Part shown: one piece after another, positions 1 to 11,800 of the stretch
How the letters are laid out: the number at the start of each line of letters is the position of its first letter
Numbering within the stretch: the first letter of the stretch is position 1
From: Phorcus lineatus
Taxonomy: Eukaryota; Mollusca; Gastropoda; Trochida; Trochidae
Reading direction: 5' to 3'
Assembly (NCBI GenBank): GCA_921293015.1
Contig: OV121082.1
Span: 44,350,971-44,414,970 of the forward strand
Length of the DNA stretch: 64,000 nucleotides
Program-made: the position numbers and the translations under genes
The notes under the pieces: generated by a model
What the model was told of the DNA's origin: nothing
Database searches by the model: none
What the model saw: the letters and a program-made list of their open reading frames with translations, nothing else

Positions 1-50
1 TTAAGCAAAACAGAACATTTTTATTTAATCGATTATTATTTTTCTTCCAG

Positions 51-425
51 ATGAATTTGTAGCAATTGGCAGCAGTGACCCACTGGCCCAAGGGCCTCCA
101 ATATTCAAGCAAGAACCGGAACCAAATTATTATGTGATGAAAAATAAACCTGTGACAATTACGTGTAAAGCAACGCCGGCGATACAAATTACATTTACCT
201 GTGCTGGAGAAACAGTGCCAACCAAGTCACTAACGAACCTGAAGCTGGTAGACCAGGTAACAGGAATAAAGACGTTGCAGTCAAGTATTATTGTATCCCG
301 GGAGGAGGTGGAGGAATACTTTGGGTCTGATGGCTACCAGTGTCAGTGTCGGGCATGGAATACTGTCCCCGGATCCAGCAAACCAAAGTTTGTGGAGAGC
401 AAAACTGGACTCGTAGAAGTTGCAT
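51..425 (+). CDS. unc5: UNC5 netrin receptor, Ig1 exon (first exon in window)
   Basis: This exon encodes the first immunoglobulin domain of an UNC5 netrin receptor, part of the extracellular netrin-binding region. It follows a tttcttccag acceptor and ends before gtaagt. It is read from base 53 (2 bases finish a codon from upstream; 1 base is left over). Visible motifs are KNKPVTITCKA, FTCAGETV and DGYQCQCRAW. The CxC pair with two further cysteines matches the four-cysteine Ig1 typical of UNC5 (vertebrate form KNKPVLLVCKA...YWCQCVAW). The ATG at 134 is internal (Met of YVMKNKP) and is not a start. The signal peptide and true N-terminus are left of the window. The exon joins the next at V-A-Y, as in vertebrate UNC5. 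Confidence 0.95.
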
Positions 426-1900
426 GTAAGTATATCTTTTATCACTCACATATTTCATAATTGTTTGGAATATAATAGAAACAGCTATAATTCATTTATT
501 TGTACATGCATCTCATTAAGGGCTCAGTCTATAATCAGAGCATCTGGCAAAAAAAAACAACCCAACATTATATACTCTGTACATAATAGTTGAGTAAGAG
601 GCATAAATACATAAACATGCATACTATACATTGAAACTTTCATAAATTCATATCACTTGTTCCTCCAAATAATAAAGCAGCTCCATGTGTATATGAAGGT
701 ATATATATGCATATAGGGTATGGTGTAAGTAGATATGTTGCAACACTAAGTCAGTTGACGTTCTCTAAAAACATAAAAATCATAAAGAAAATCGGTAAAC
801 AAAAATAGTTCCATATAATTAGAATCTTAATTTACTTCAAAATGAGTACCCATTTGTCTAGAAAAAATGCTGATTGCCTCAATATTTTTCTAAAAAAAAT
901 ATTCTACACCATTGGTGGTAGATGAAGTTGGGTTACAAGATGGGGAAGAAGTTAGGAGGTGAAGGGGCTCAGGTTGGATTAGGGTTCCACTGATAGTGCT
1001 GGTACACTTACAGGGAGGAATCTATCCTGATCTGGTTGCTGTGTGCGTGTCTCGTGGGAAATAACGAACCAGAGAGGACACTGCCTCTCTCTATTCTCCA
1101 TGGCTTTGACGGAAGTGCATCGAGATTACATGGTCTGATACGTCATTCAATCTCACCTAAATTGTGGGATTGACGAAGCCCTTAGATATAGAAATATGAT
1201 AATACTGATTTAGTTGCAGATGACGGGGGAAATTATGTGTGAAAGGGGAAATTCATACTCTTTCTGCCCTATCAGAGGATTTGGGTGGATAAAAAGTCTT
1301 GACTTTTCGGCTTGGTCGAAATTACCAACATTACAATACGAGGTGTGATATACCAGGGTTTTAGTGAACAATGTGTTTGTCAGAACATGTTACTACTCTC
1401 TGCCTTTACATGATTTATGGGATGTAATTTCAGATAATTCAAATGCAATTTGGGAAAAAAGTGAAATCTGATAAAAGTCCACGGATTTAGGGCTCACGAA
1501 ATCAAAATTCCTGTCAGAGATCTCAACAATAGATACAGTCTGACAGAAATTATTTATGACCTGAAAATGCGGTATATGCGAACATGAAGGGAAACCAGCC
1601 ATTGTTGCATATCAGCCACAAGCTAGAAACAACACTGACATATACACACAACCTCTGTCTAAACAAGCACCAGGCCATGCCCACTGATTGCCAGTGGCCT
1701 GAGGAGTCCCTACCAGTCCTCCATTGCTGCACCTCTTTTGTAGACTTCCTTGATGACTAAAGCTTGGAAGTTCATAGAATATACAGTGCAGGGTGTGATG
1801 ACTGGTTGAGGGAATGTGGTTGTACTGAGTGTGTGTATGAACCCAGTGCTTCTGTCAAGGCTCCAGGGGGAATGTGGGACCTTGATTCAGCATGACATCC

Positions 1901-2121
1901 CCAGATTCTCTGTGCGTTATGTAGATACGCAAACATTCCACATGCTTATGCTCATTATGAGACACTGTTGTCTCCAGATTTTCTGTGCGTTATGTAGATA
2001 CGCAAACATTCCACATGCTTATGCTCATTATGAGACACTGTTGTCTCCAGATTTTCTGTGCGTTATGTAGATACGCAAACATTCCACATGCTTATGCTCA
2101 TTATGAGACACTGTTGTCTCC
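1901..2121. repeat. 73-bp tandem triplication
   Basis: Three nearly identical 73-bp units start at 1,901, 1,974 and 2,047. Each contains tgtgcgttatgtagatacgc and ends with gagacactgttgtct. Units 2 and 3 look identical and unit 1 differs by a few bases, so the expansion is recent. The open frame across it (1,816-2,070) is a by-product of the repeat. Confidence 0.93.
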
Positions 2122-2479
2122 AAGTTCTTAAAATTCTAGTCGTTTGCATTGTTGTCTGAGAAGCAGTGATACGTAAAAAAATATTGATTAAAAAAAATAA
2201 TCTAGGTGATATACATTAATCAAGGTTCATAGACATATAATGTTAATTATTGTTTGTGATCTTTAATTCCTAGCACATTTTCCAGTTTATATATCTAAAA
2301 TCTATATGAGAAATAAAGGCTTTAAACAATGCCTTAACCATGTTACTAACAGTAAATGTTTCGTCCCTTGATCTCTTCTATTGTTCTACGCTCTTGCGGC
2401 TGAATTAAAGAACCTCTGTTCATAGCCATTCTGGTATAAAGTATCAGGGACAAAGTCAGTTAGACTGATAGGGAGATAG

Positions 2480-3190
2480 CTGAGACAATGCTGTGTTGTG
2501 GAAAAATAGGGACAGACAAAAAAGTTGTAGAAACAATGGGATGATGGACAGACAGTTACAAAGGAATAGGAAGATTGAAAAATGCATTTGGGATGGACAC
2601 ACAAAGTTATTTATAGGCAAAGATATAGATAGACTGGCATCAAACATGGACAGAAGAGTGGATGGTAAGAAAGAGGATAGAAAGAAGATGGCAGATGACT
2701 GAGTAAGGATGAGAGGGGACTGACAGACAGAGGGACGGAGAAGACTGAATCGAGGGACAGAGAGAGTGGAGGAGAAAGACAGAGGGATAGAGAAAACTTT
2801 GTAATTGTGGGAGGGATAGACAGAGAGGATGGAATGAAAGATGGATGGACATTCAACAAGTAAAGTGTGAGGGATGGACAGGCTAAGTGTGGTAGGGCTG
2901 AAAGACAGAGAGAGTAATTGAGGGCTGTAAGGACGAACAGAGAAGTGGAGGGATGTACAGATAGACAGAGGGATGTATAGATGGATAGAGGGATGGAGGG
3001 ATGTAAGCATGGACAGAAGAATGGAGGGGTGTATGGACAGACAGAAGAATGGAGGGGTGTATGGACAGACAGAAGAATGGAGGGGTGTACGGACAGACAG
3101 AGGGATGGAGGGGTGTATGGACAGACAGAAGAATGGAGGGGTGTACGGACAGACAGAGGGATGTACGGACAGACAGAGGGATGGAGGGTT
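2480..3190. repeat. Purine-rich satellite region with 28-bp minisatellite
   Basis: The plus strand is strongly purine-biased and built from variants of gacagacagagggatgga. From about 3,008 to 3,190 it becomes a regular 28-bp minisatellite (ggacagacagaagaatgg plus aggggtgtac/t), with units near 3,034, 3,062, 3,090, 3,118 and 3,146 and shorter partial units after that. To the left (2,480-3,007) the units are diverged. Open frames on both strands here (Ser/Pro/Leu-rich on minus, Gly/Arg/Asp-rich on plus) are repeat artefacts. Confidence 0.9.
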
Positions 3191-3949
3191 CTCTCAGAGG
3201 AGCACAGACAATCTGGCAGGATGATCTGGCCAGCTTTGGCTGCAACGCTCAGTCTTGATTATGTCTCAGTCGAGTGTGAAAGGTGGCGGGGGGAAGATTA
3301 CTCATGACTGGCTTAAATCAAGCGGAAGAAACTAGGCTCATTTTGCTGGAGCTTCACACCACTATTATTGACTGGCTCTTTCATTTTGTACCACTTCACA
3401 AATATTTCATTAATCTGTTTCAGTGGATGACTCCCAGTGAACAGCTTGCTAAATATCACTCACTTGCTCTTCTCTCATTACACATTCTTCTTCTCTTCAT
3501 GACCCAGCAGTTTAAAATCTCTTGCATTCATTTTCTAATTAATTGCTACTAAAGTTCTATAGATCATTCAATATATATTATTTGATTCAATATTCAAGAT
3601 TGTTTATTGTTTATACACCTCTGTTGCACCTCAGTACAAATTCAATTGATATTTTCATGATTGTATTCTCTTTATTTCCTTTTTGATACACCATGTCTTT
3701 TCATTGTTTAGTTACAAATTCTTTTATCTATTACACCGAAAAAAATTCTCCTTTCTTGTTATGAAATGTTTAGGCCTTATTCATGTCAGTAATTCAAGTA
3801 ATTTTAGTTAAGATAGTAAAATTTATTTTTCTTTCAAATAAGACATATGTTGTTTTCCAAAATCTTCCCTTTAAAAATAAAATAAAAACTCATTGAATGA
3901 GAGCTTCAATCATCAGCTGATCCATGTAAACATTCAAACAAATCCTATT

Positions 3950-4900
3950 CTTCTTGTTAAGGATCAAACATGGCAGCCATGATCCACTTCAAACTCTTTC
4001 CACTTCCTATGTGTTCCAAGCTTTCCTCTAAGTACCGACCACGGATAACTGATGTTAGTTTGGCAGCCATCACCAGCTTAACCCTGAACCGTGTCTTGTC
4101 GCTTTGATCAAAATTGAACAAAATTGAGTTGTTATCCTATTGATCAATTGAAAATGTGCACTGACACTAGCGGATTGCGGCTAGTGACAAGCAGCACTTG
4201 AGCTCTGCCCCATGGAAACAACAAGTGTCATCTAATTGTTCCTCTGTGACTTGACACAAGCCACAGCAATCGCTTGACTCTTCCAATAAAAGCCAAAGTC
4301 TACGAGAGCATCAGGGGACCAAGTCCTCCACCTTATTACTGCCTATTTGTTTCAATTGACAAATTGATCATGCTGGAAATTGTGAGCATTATTGCCTGAG
4401 TGGAGGGTATCTGCGGTCTTTCAATAGCAACATCCGTCAAGAGATTGAGCGCACATTGAAGAAGTAACTCAAATCTGGTGGGATCTGTAGGGTTTCAGGG
4501 CCGATCCCTCCCTCAGGTCGATCCCAACAATACTCGCCTGTTGATTGCCGTGGCGCTGAGACTCTCCATATAAAGAAATGTCTGCTTAAATCAGCTCACT
4601 TTCCCTAACTCTATTTGCTGATTTAACTTCCGCGAGTATCACAGCGGACTCTGATCGATTGCAGCCTCTGGGATCAGGAAAATCAAAGGGCAAGTAATCG
4701 GATGTTTATGTAGGTATAAGAGGTAAACGACAGACCAAGAGAGGGGGAAGATCAGGAATATTGGCAGATCGATGGGACCGGGAGGAATGTTATGAAAGAA
4801 GCCAGGTCTTCTCAATGATCAATTTCCTCAGCAGTCGTCTGCCTAATTTGATCTGCATGTAAGCCTGGGGCCAAGGTCTGAAATGAAGGTGTATGGGGCT
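3950..4900. promoter_or_regulatory. Possible intronic regulatory block
   Basis: This stretch is richer in sequence complexity and GC than the AT-rich intron around it and has no repeat or coding signature. It contains gctttgatcaaaattg at about 4,100, which includes the TCF/LEF consensus CTTTGATC, and several close variants of attgatcaattga and caattgacaaattgatca. This is inference from composition and motif density only. Confidence 0.25.
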
Positions 4901-7900
4901 CAATGATTGGGCCCATGATGCCAGGAATGTAGCGTTCTAAGTAAATTTGATATGTCAGTGTTTGAGCAAGAAAAGGCAAACCAAATTATATTGTGTGCCT
5001 GTGCATCTGATTCCCTGATTATAGTCCAAGACAGGACTTGGAATGAGAGTTCAGAGAAGATAAGGGATTTGTTGTTGAAGGACAGGGGTAACGCTAGAGG
5101 GTCGATGGTTCATGCGCTGATTATACCTTGGCTTCCTGTAGCTTCTGTGGCTGCTTCAAGCAGACTCTTCCAGGTCATTACCGCAGCAAAAGCGGCAACA
5201 GGTTCCTCTTCTTGCATGATATTGGACTATTTCCGTGGTGGTCGGATTCAGATAAGAGTTTCCAACTCAATCAGGGCTTCTTGCTTTGTGTAGTAGACCT
5301 GTCAGCATTCCAACATGAACAAGGCTGTTTCTAAATTGCTTCATGCTTTTTGCCTGCATTTGAGACTCTTGTTGTGTCTCCAAGTGATTATAGGTTTTGC
5401 TGAAAGAGGGTGTTCCTTGCCTAGACTAATTAACTCATTGTAAAAGAACATTTTGGCACTTTCCTCCAAATAGTCCAAATATGATTGACTTACAGTGGTT
5501 TGCTTCTGCACCTGGGTAAAAATGTTCAAATGTTTGCTTTGGATAAGTAGGTTTCTTTCATTTCTCACTGTTAGGAGATTCAAACAGGCAAACTTTCCAT
5601 TGTTTGAGAATTTAATGATTTATCCCTGAAAGGAAATTTGAAAGTGGACGGTGGGTGGTGAAGGGGTTCACTCTTCCTACATACAATTCATATAAAAGAG
5701 GGCTAGTTGTTTTAAACCCTTAGATCCTCCTGGAAGTGGCCACTGCCAGTGCCCAGTAATCTACCCAACTGAACCTATTCTTATGTGTGTCCAGTCTCTG
5801 ATCTACCCTGTTTAACTTATTCCACAATGTGCCTAGTCTCTGGTCTACCCGACTAAACACAACTAAACCTATTCCTCAAACTGAACAGTGCCCTACATTC
5901 CCCAACCATCCTATCCCACCATTGGCTGGTTTTATCACCTTCTTGCTTCACTTCACCCCCATCAAGGCCTGCATTAATTGATTACCTCCACCCATTCATT
6001 CTGAGGCTATTCCCAATGGTGGCTGTCTTTATAGTCCTCTATATATTCTGAATAGCCTGCTTTGCATAGGCATTCTCATAAAGCAAGTCAGGATTTATTG
6101 ATAATTTGCCAGAAAGTACACATTAAAGATCATCAGAGAAACACATTCATTTATTTATGATTTATTTTACTCAGGAGAGTAGATAACCTCACATAATGTT
6201 CGTCCTGCTCTTGAAATAATGCGCAAAATTAAGCTCTGATTTTGTACTTAGCTCAGTGTTGGGTCTAAACATTCTAATGTGGCTGATTTGATGCGTGGGC
6301 AGATGAGGACATTTACAAATCTTTTAATATTTTCCCGAATTGACAAGACTTAAATCAAATTCAAACAGTTAGATTAACAATCACCATGAAAAATCAAACA
6401 TGCAAGAGTATAACTTTCCAAAGATAATTTCAAACTTTTTTTTTTAGTGACAAATCATTTCAAAATGTTGAATTACTGTTTAGAACACTCCTACATAAGT
6501 GGAATGTTATGATATCCCTATCAAAAACATATGTTTTAAATATGTTTGAAATGACACAAAAGAACCGTGCTATAATTCAGAGAATATAGGAACTACAGAG
6601 TGTCATCTCATGTATTAAAGAGGGTCCTCTACACTATAATGAACATTTCTATACGGAGAGCAAACCTTGCTCGTCAGTATTTGTCCTGCCCCTCATCCAC
6701 CCAGCCTACATCTATTGTTATCACACCTGAGAAAACACCTCTTGTACATTTCACTCCATGGATCGCTATAATCACTCCACTGCTAAATAGACTGCTGCAT
6801 GTCAAGCCCCGATCACTTTTTGTGTGGCAGTTCTTGAAAACCTCCACCCACTTATTTAACGAAGCTTGTAGTCCTGTGAGTGGCTTTATCATCGTGTAAT
6901 TGGCGTCATAGCAGATGCAACTTTTTAAAAGATTTAGCTAACCTGACCCAAAGAATAGTATAGGATCCCTGAACAGACCTGGTAGATGCTGTTTGTAGAT
7001 TTTGAAAGTACCTGAAAGACTGCCTTGGTATATATACTCGTTTAGGGGAGACCTTGTATGTGCCCCTCATCTACTGTGAGAAAACTCGCACCCATTATTT
7101 AAAAGGCATTGTCAGTTGATACGGACAGTCATAGTCAATTTCATTCTAAAGGGAACGACAATTGTTGGCTGCAGTCTGAATTGTCAAGGCATTACACAAT
7201 CTTGTTAAGAAATATTTTCCGGTTGGCTTTGGTATTTTGATTTTATTAAATGTATTATTGTTTTGCTAACAAGTAAGAAAATTTAAAACATGTTTAAGAA
7301 AGCTCAATTTAAAAAGAAATGAATAGATTTTTAAAAAGGAATGTTGCCTTCTCCTTCATCGAAGTTATTTAATAGTTGTTTACGTAAAACAAAGATTATA
7401 TAACTTTTTAAGTTAGAGATTAAATCCAAAATAAATGTTCTTTAGAAAGTTATTCAGCTGTTATTAAACTTCCAAAGAAATTTTCGTAAATATCATTATT
7501 CAAGTCTTTTTACCAAAACCTTTTAATTCATATTTCCCAAGGGGTCATCTGTTGCAATTGAAACAAAGAAACAGTCGTTTCATATTGAATTCTCTTGTTA
7601 TGGTTTGACAATTAAAAATATTCTCTTTTAAGTTGTTCTTGAAAATATGATTGTTTGTTTCATTTGACATTTTGTGTTTCCTTCTTTTTCAAACATTTCA
7701 TTTTGTTTTGAAATTTTTTAAATCGATAACTAGAAATCCATTTATTTTGGCCATTTAGAATTTTCTCGGAAAGCAATGGGTATTACGTGAATTTTCAAGG
7801 TTAAATTTATCATATTACCTATTTTCTTTCATTTATAGAATTAAGAATACAATGTGTTTCACATGTTAAAAAACTATTTGAAAAAAATATGGCAAGCTCA

Positions 7901-8758
7901 GGTGTTATGAGTTGACTAACGACCTGACCGGAGTGAAAATCTTCATTGAAAACAGCTCAAGTGGTCTCCACAACCGGCCATTGTCATTTCGAGGGGTTGA
8001 ATTGCGGAAAGGTGCAAGCTACCCCTCGTATTTATAATGAGCTCGCAAAAAAAATGGTTTCAACAGCAGGCACAAACTTTCCTCATCTTTGATGATGCCC
8101 TTGATTTGACACGTGTCATGTCCATGTTAATTAGTTGTGTTGATTGCAGTAAAGCTGCTAATTATCACTGTTATGAAGCCACTATGTATTGGTACAATTC
8201 CACATTCCAAGCAAGATTTTACATAGTCAATGTCATTATGTAAACTGATGTATGGGAAGATGACTGTCTTTAGAGTTATCTTTCCTTTCATTGATATTTG
8301 TTGTACTTTTGTCAAAGAATTCTCTAAAGACTTATCAGTGAGGCTATTTTGCGACATTCTTGTTATAATAAGATATCCACTAATGATGCTTACATAGCAG
8401 AATCAAAGTTGTTTTCTCTGCTTGTGTAATTACAAGAAACAAGCATTCTTCTCTTTGCTGATGGAAAATTGTTATACATTTCAAACCAGTTTTTATACTA
8501 CAAAAAACAATTTGTTTAGAAAGACAATGGTTACCCAAGGTAGGAATAATTTTTAACACATAACAAAAGTGCATTGTTGATGTGAAAGAAATTGGTGAGG
8601 TCATGTTTCAGAATATTGTAAAAACAAACAAACTGATTTTCAGCGTACTTAAGAGATAAAAGATTTGTAGGTGTCAGGTAAATTTGCACCTTGTTCCAAC
8701 AGGTAACAACAGGTATATTTCCCCCAGCTGTTTGTTACCTTTGTGTTCTTTGTTGCAG

Positions 8759-8862
8759 ATTTGAAGAAGCGATTCCAGCGGGAACCAATGAGCATTAGCA
8801 CAGAGATTGAATCACAAGTAGAACTTCAGTGTCTTCCCCCTGATGGCAAACCCTTGCCTGAG
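8759..8862 (+). CDS. unc5: UNC5 exon: Ig1-Ig2 junction and start of Ig2
   Basis: A short exon between ttgttgcag and gtgagt. Two leading bases complete the Tyr codon shared with the previous exon, and the rest is 34 codons ending in phase 0. The product includes LKKRFQREP, then VELQCLPPDGKPLPE. Vertebrate UNC5 has LRKxFEQEP followed by VxLxCRPPEGxPxAE at this place, so this is the linker and first beta strands of the second Ig domain, including its first cysteine. The ATG at 8,743 is in the intron and is not a start. Confidence 0.95.
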
Positions 8863-11800
8863 GTGAGTCTCTGTAAAATAGCATCCTCAAGAAGAGATGA
8901 AGCTTTTAGAGCATTTTCGAGTCCTTTTATTATTTTCATGTAATTTATGAATAGGAAGATGTAATATCAAGCCATTATGTGTTTGAATTATAATCTACAG
9001 TCATAGTATCTTCATTCTCTCTCTAGCAGTCTGTTGATTCATAGTAACCTCATCCAAGTAATGAAGAAGTTGTTTTATAAGTGTTTTTTGAATTATGTGT
9101 TTTGATGTTGAATAGTGATTAGTCAAAGTATCTTCATAGTCTCTCAAAGGTCAATGGTTCCACCAATCCAGAGAATCTGAAATTATCATTTTCTGAGGCA
9201 AATTTAAAAAATGTATCACTTAGTGTTGTACCCTGAATTCTCAAACCTAATGCTTTTCAAACCTTGAGTGTCAGTACAGTATGGTATCATTTGATCTTCT
9301 TGCTCACTGCAAGTGCTGGTAGGTTTTAGGAGTTGTTTAATGAAAATGCTTATGTCTTGGAAGAGTAACTCAACTACAACTAGGTATTTTGTAGCCAGGA
9401 GTGTCTCAGAGGCCGATTGTGCAGATGTTGATTATAAACATTTTGAATCAATAGTGGTAGAGTGATATGTAAAGTAAAACTTTGGCAAACGTAACAGTGT
9501 GAAAGAACTTAACTGTGTCTTGGCAGTGGATTTGTTGAATGTTAGAAACAGATGTTTTACATACTAGAACATTCCTAGTGAAAACAAAGTCACTTGTAAC
9601 AAACATTTTCTGGAAATATTTTTTATATTGACGTATTTTATTCCAAAAGTAACAGCTACAGAAGAAATGATTCTATAGCTTAAAAGAAATTTGTCAAGAA
9701 ATATCATTTTCTTTATAGGGAATGAGTAAAGAGCAAAAATAGAGACAAAAATATTTTCAGTTTGAATGCTTATTCCTTTACTATCAGAAAGGTGACATAG
9801 TCCTGACTATTGGATAGATAGAAAATAGGATTTTGTTGAAGGATTAAAGCAGATATGGATAGGGGAATGCAGCTAAAATTCACAAATAAATAGAGAGATG
9901 AAATAAGATGAATAAAGGGGATGCTAAAAGGATAGTTAACCAAACAGAAAGTAACAAAAATAAAGGTTATAAAAAGGGTTATTTAAAGGACTATTAAAAA
10001 AGGATGAATGAAATATATAAGATGGACGGAATGAAGCTGTGGATAGAGAGAAGTGAAATGCACTTGATGAATGGATAGAGATAAAGGGGACGGTGCTTGA
10101 TGAGTGGATAGAGAGAAGATATAGGAGGGGATGAATGCATACTAATCAGCTGGTGAACCTAATAACAATGGTAAAAAGCTTACATTAAATAGGATAGATA
10201 GAATATTGCAATGGATAGTAGGAATATTGCTGTGGATAAAATGGAAAGAGGAGTGGATAGAGAGTAGTTATTAGATGAATAAAGGCTAGGCATGCATACT
10301 AAACAGCTGATAACTAAACACAGTAAGGATGTAAAAAAGCTTTCATAAAAAAGAATAGATCAAATATAGCATTGGGTAGAAGGAATAAAACTGTGGATGG
10401 AGAGAAGCAAAATGCGCTTGATGAATGGATAGAAAGAAAGGGGAAGGTGCTTGATGAGTGGATAGAGAGAAGATATAAGAAGGGGATGAATGCATACTAA
10501 ACAGCTGGAGAGGCATCCGCTTCTTCCTCCCTCTCTCCCTCCCTCCATCTTTATGGACTTGCTGGGCCTGATCTTCCCCTCCACCAAAGAGCTGTGCATT
10601 CTTTGTTTAATTATTTTGCATATTTGTCTCCCAGCACCATCATAAATCTAATAAAGGCTTCAAGTTGAAAACACTATCATGCTGTTCAATTAGTAAGTCT
10701 GCTTTTATGTGCTGTGCAGCTAGACACTCAAACATTTTGCCTATTGAGTAAGCTTTTGTGAGGCAGATGTTGACATATTTTCCTGGATGGTTTGTGACTG
10801 CTCCCATGTTAGAACTGCTTCACAGCGCCATTCATGGTCTACGCTGCCAAGTTTTACACCGTGGACAAACAACTCTGTTAGGAACCCGCGTATCTAGATA
10901 TAAGCGTTTTTAAATTAAAATTCTGAACGACAACTGTCATCATTAATCATAATTTCATTTTGTATAGGTAGGTGTGTATAGGATATTAATATTTCTACTG
11001 AAAACATTAAATATGTTTGCATTAGAGGAAAAGAAATCACAAACATAATATTAGTTTTGAAATATGCAAATAAGTCAAGGTAGACCTGTTTATCAAGGGC
11101 ACTTGGTTACAAAAGAAGCACACTTCTAGCTGAAGTAGAAGGTTGAAAAAGTTAAATTGTGAAGCCTCTTTCCTACAAGGGGAGCATATCAAGGATCAAA
11201 AATGGGCATTTAAATGTTCTTGCTTTAAAATCCGAGAAGTACACTCAAACTCACAATTCCAATAAAATCAACAAACATCTGATTGATTTGGTGCGGCTGT
11301 TAATTGGAGTTTACATCCTGTGAATTTGAGGCTAACCAAAATTCTGTGACAAGAATGTTCAAATATTTTGACAAAACAAACTAGTAATCCATGATCACGA
11401 TTGTCCAGTTGCAAACAAGAAAGGCAGATTTCATAATACCCGTATCACGATCTCTCTCTGTTTTCTCACCATTTTTACTGTCTTTACACAGTCACAATCC
11501 CCGCTTTGAAAAACTGTCTGTGTTTGTTCATTTTGAACATGGAGCAAACATGCACAGTGTTTCCAAAGAAACCCATAAAAAGAAAATTATAAAATCATTA
11601 ATGACTGCTCATTTTAGAAACATAAAAAATAATTGTTTTTGGTTATCTTTCTTTGGGCAGTGCACCAATTGGGAAGCAAAGATAATGATTAATTAAAACC
11701 TTTACAAGGTTCCCGTATTTTTCTTTGTGCAAATATTTTTAAGCATGCTGACTCATGCTGTAGTATTATATTGCTTGAGACAGAATAAAATTCTTGGTCT

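Larger units (their letters stand above)
426..8758 (+). other. unc5: UNC5 intron after the Ig1 exon (8.3 kb)
   Basis: Large phase-1 intron with no supportable gene. It holds a 73-bp triplication (1,901-2,121), a purine-rich stretch with a 28-bp minisatellite (about 2,480-3,190) and a more complex, less AT-rich block (about 3,950-4,900) that could be regulatory. The remainder is AT-rich and featureless to me. Open frames within it, such as 4,952-5,293 and 6,600-6,899, show no family resemblance. Confidence 0.8.

Noticed and set aside
134-460. Start codon for UNC5 at ATG 134
   Set aside because: The frame is open and homologous to Ig1 upstream of it, and an acceptor lies at 50; the true start is outside the window.
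2456-3245. Several overlapping open frames on both strands (up to 184 codons) rich in Ser/Pro/Leu or Gly/Arg/Asp
   Set aside because: They lie in the purine-rich satellite and 28-bp minisatellite. A repeat unit not divisible by three and lacking stops keeps all frames open.
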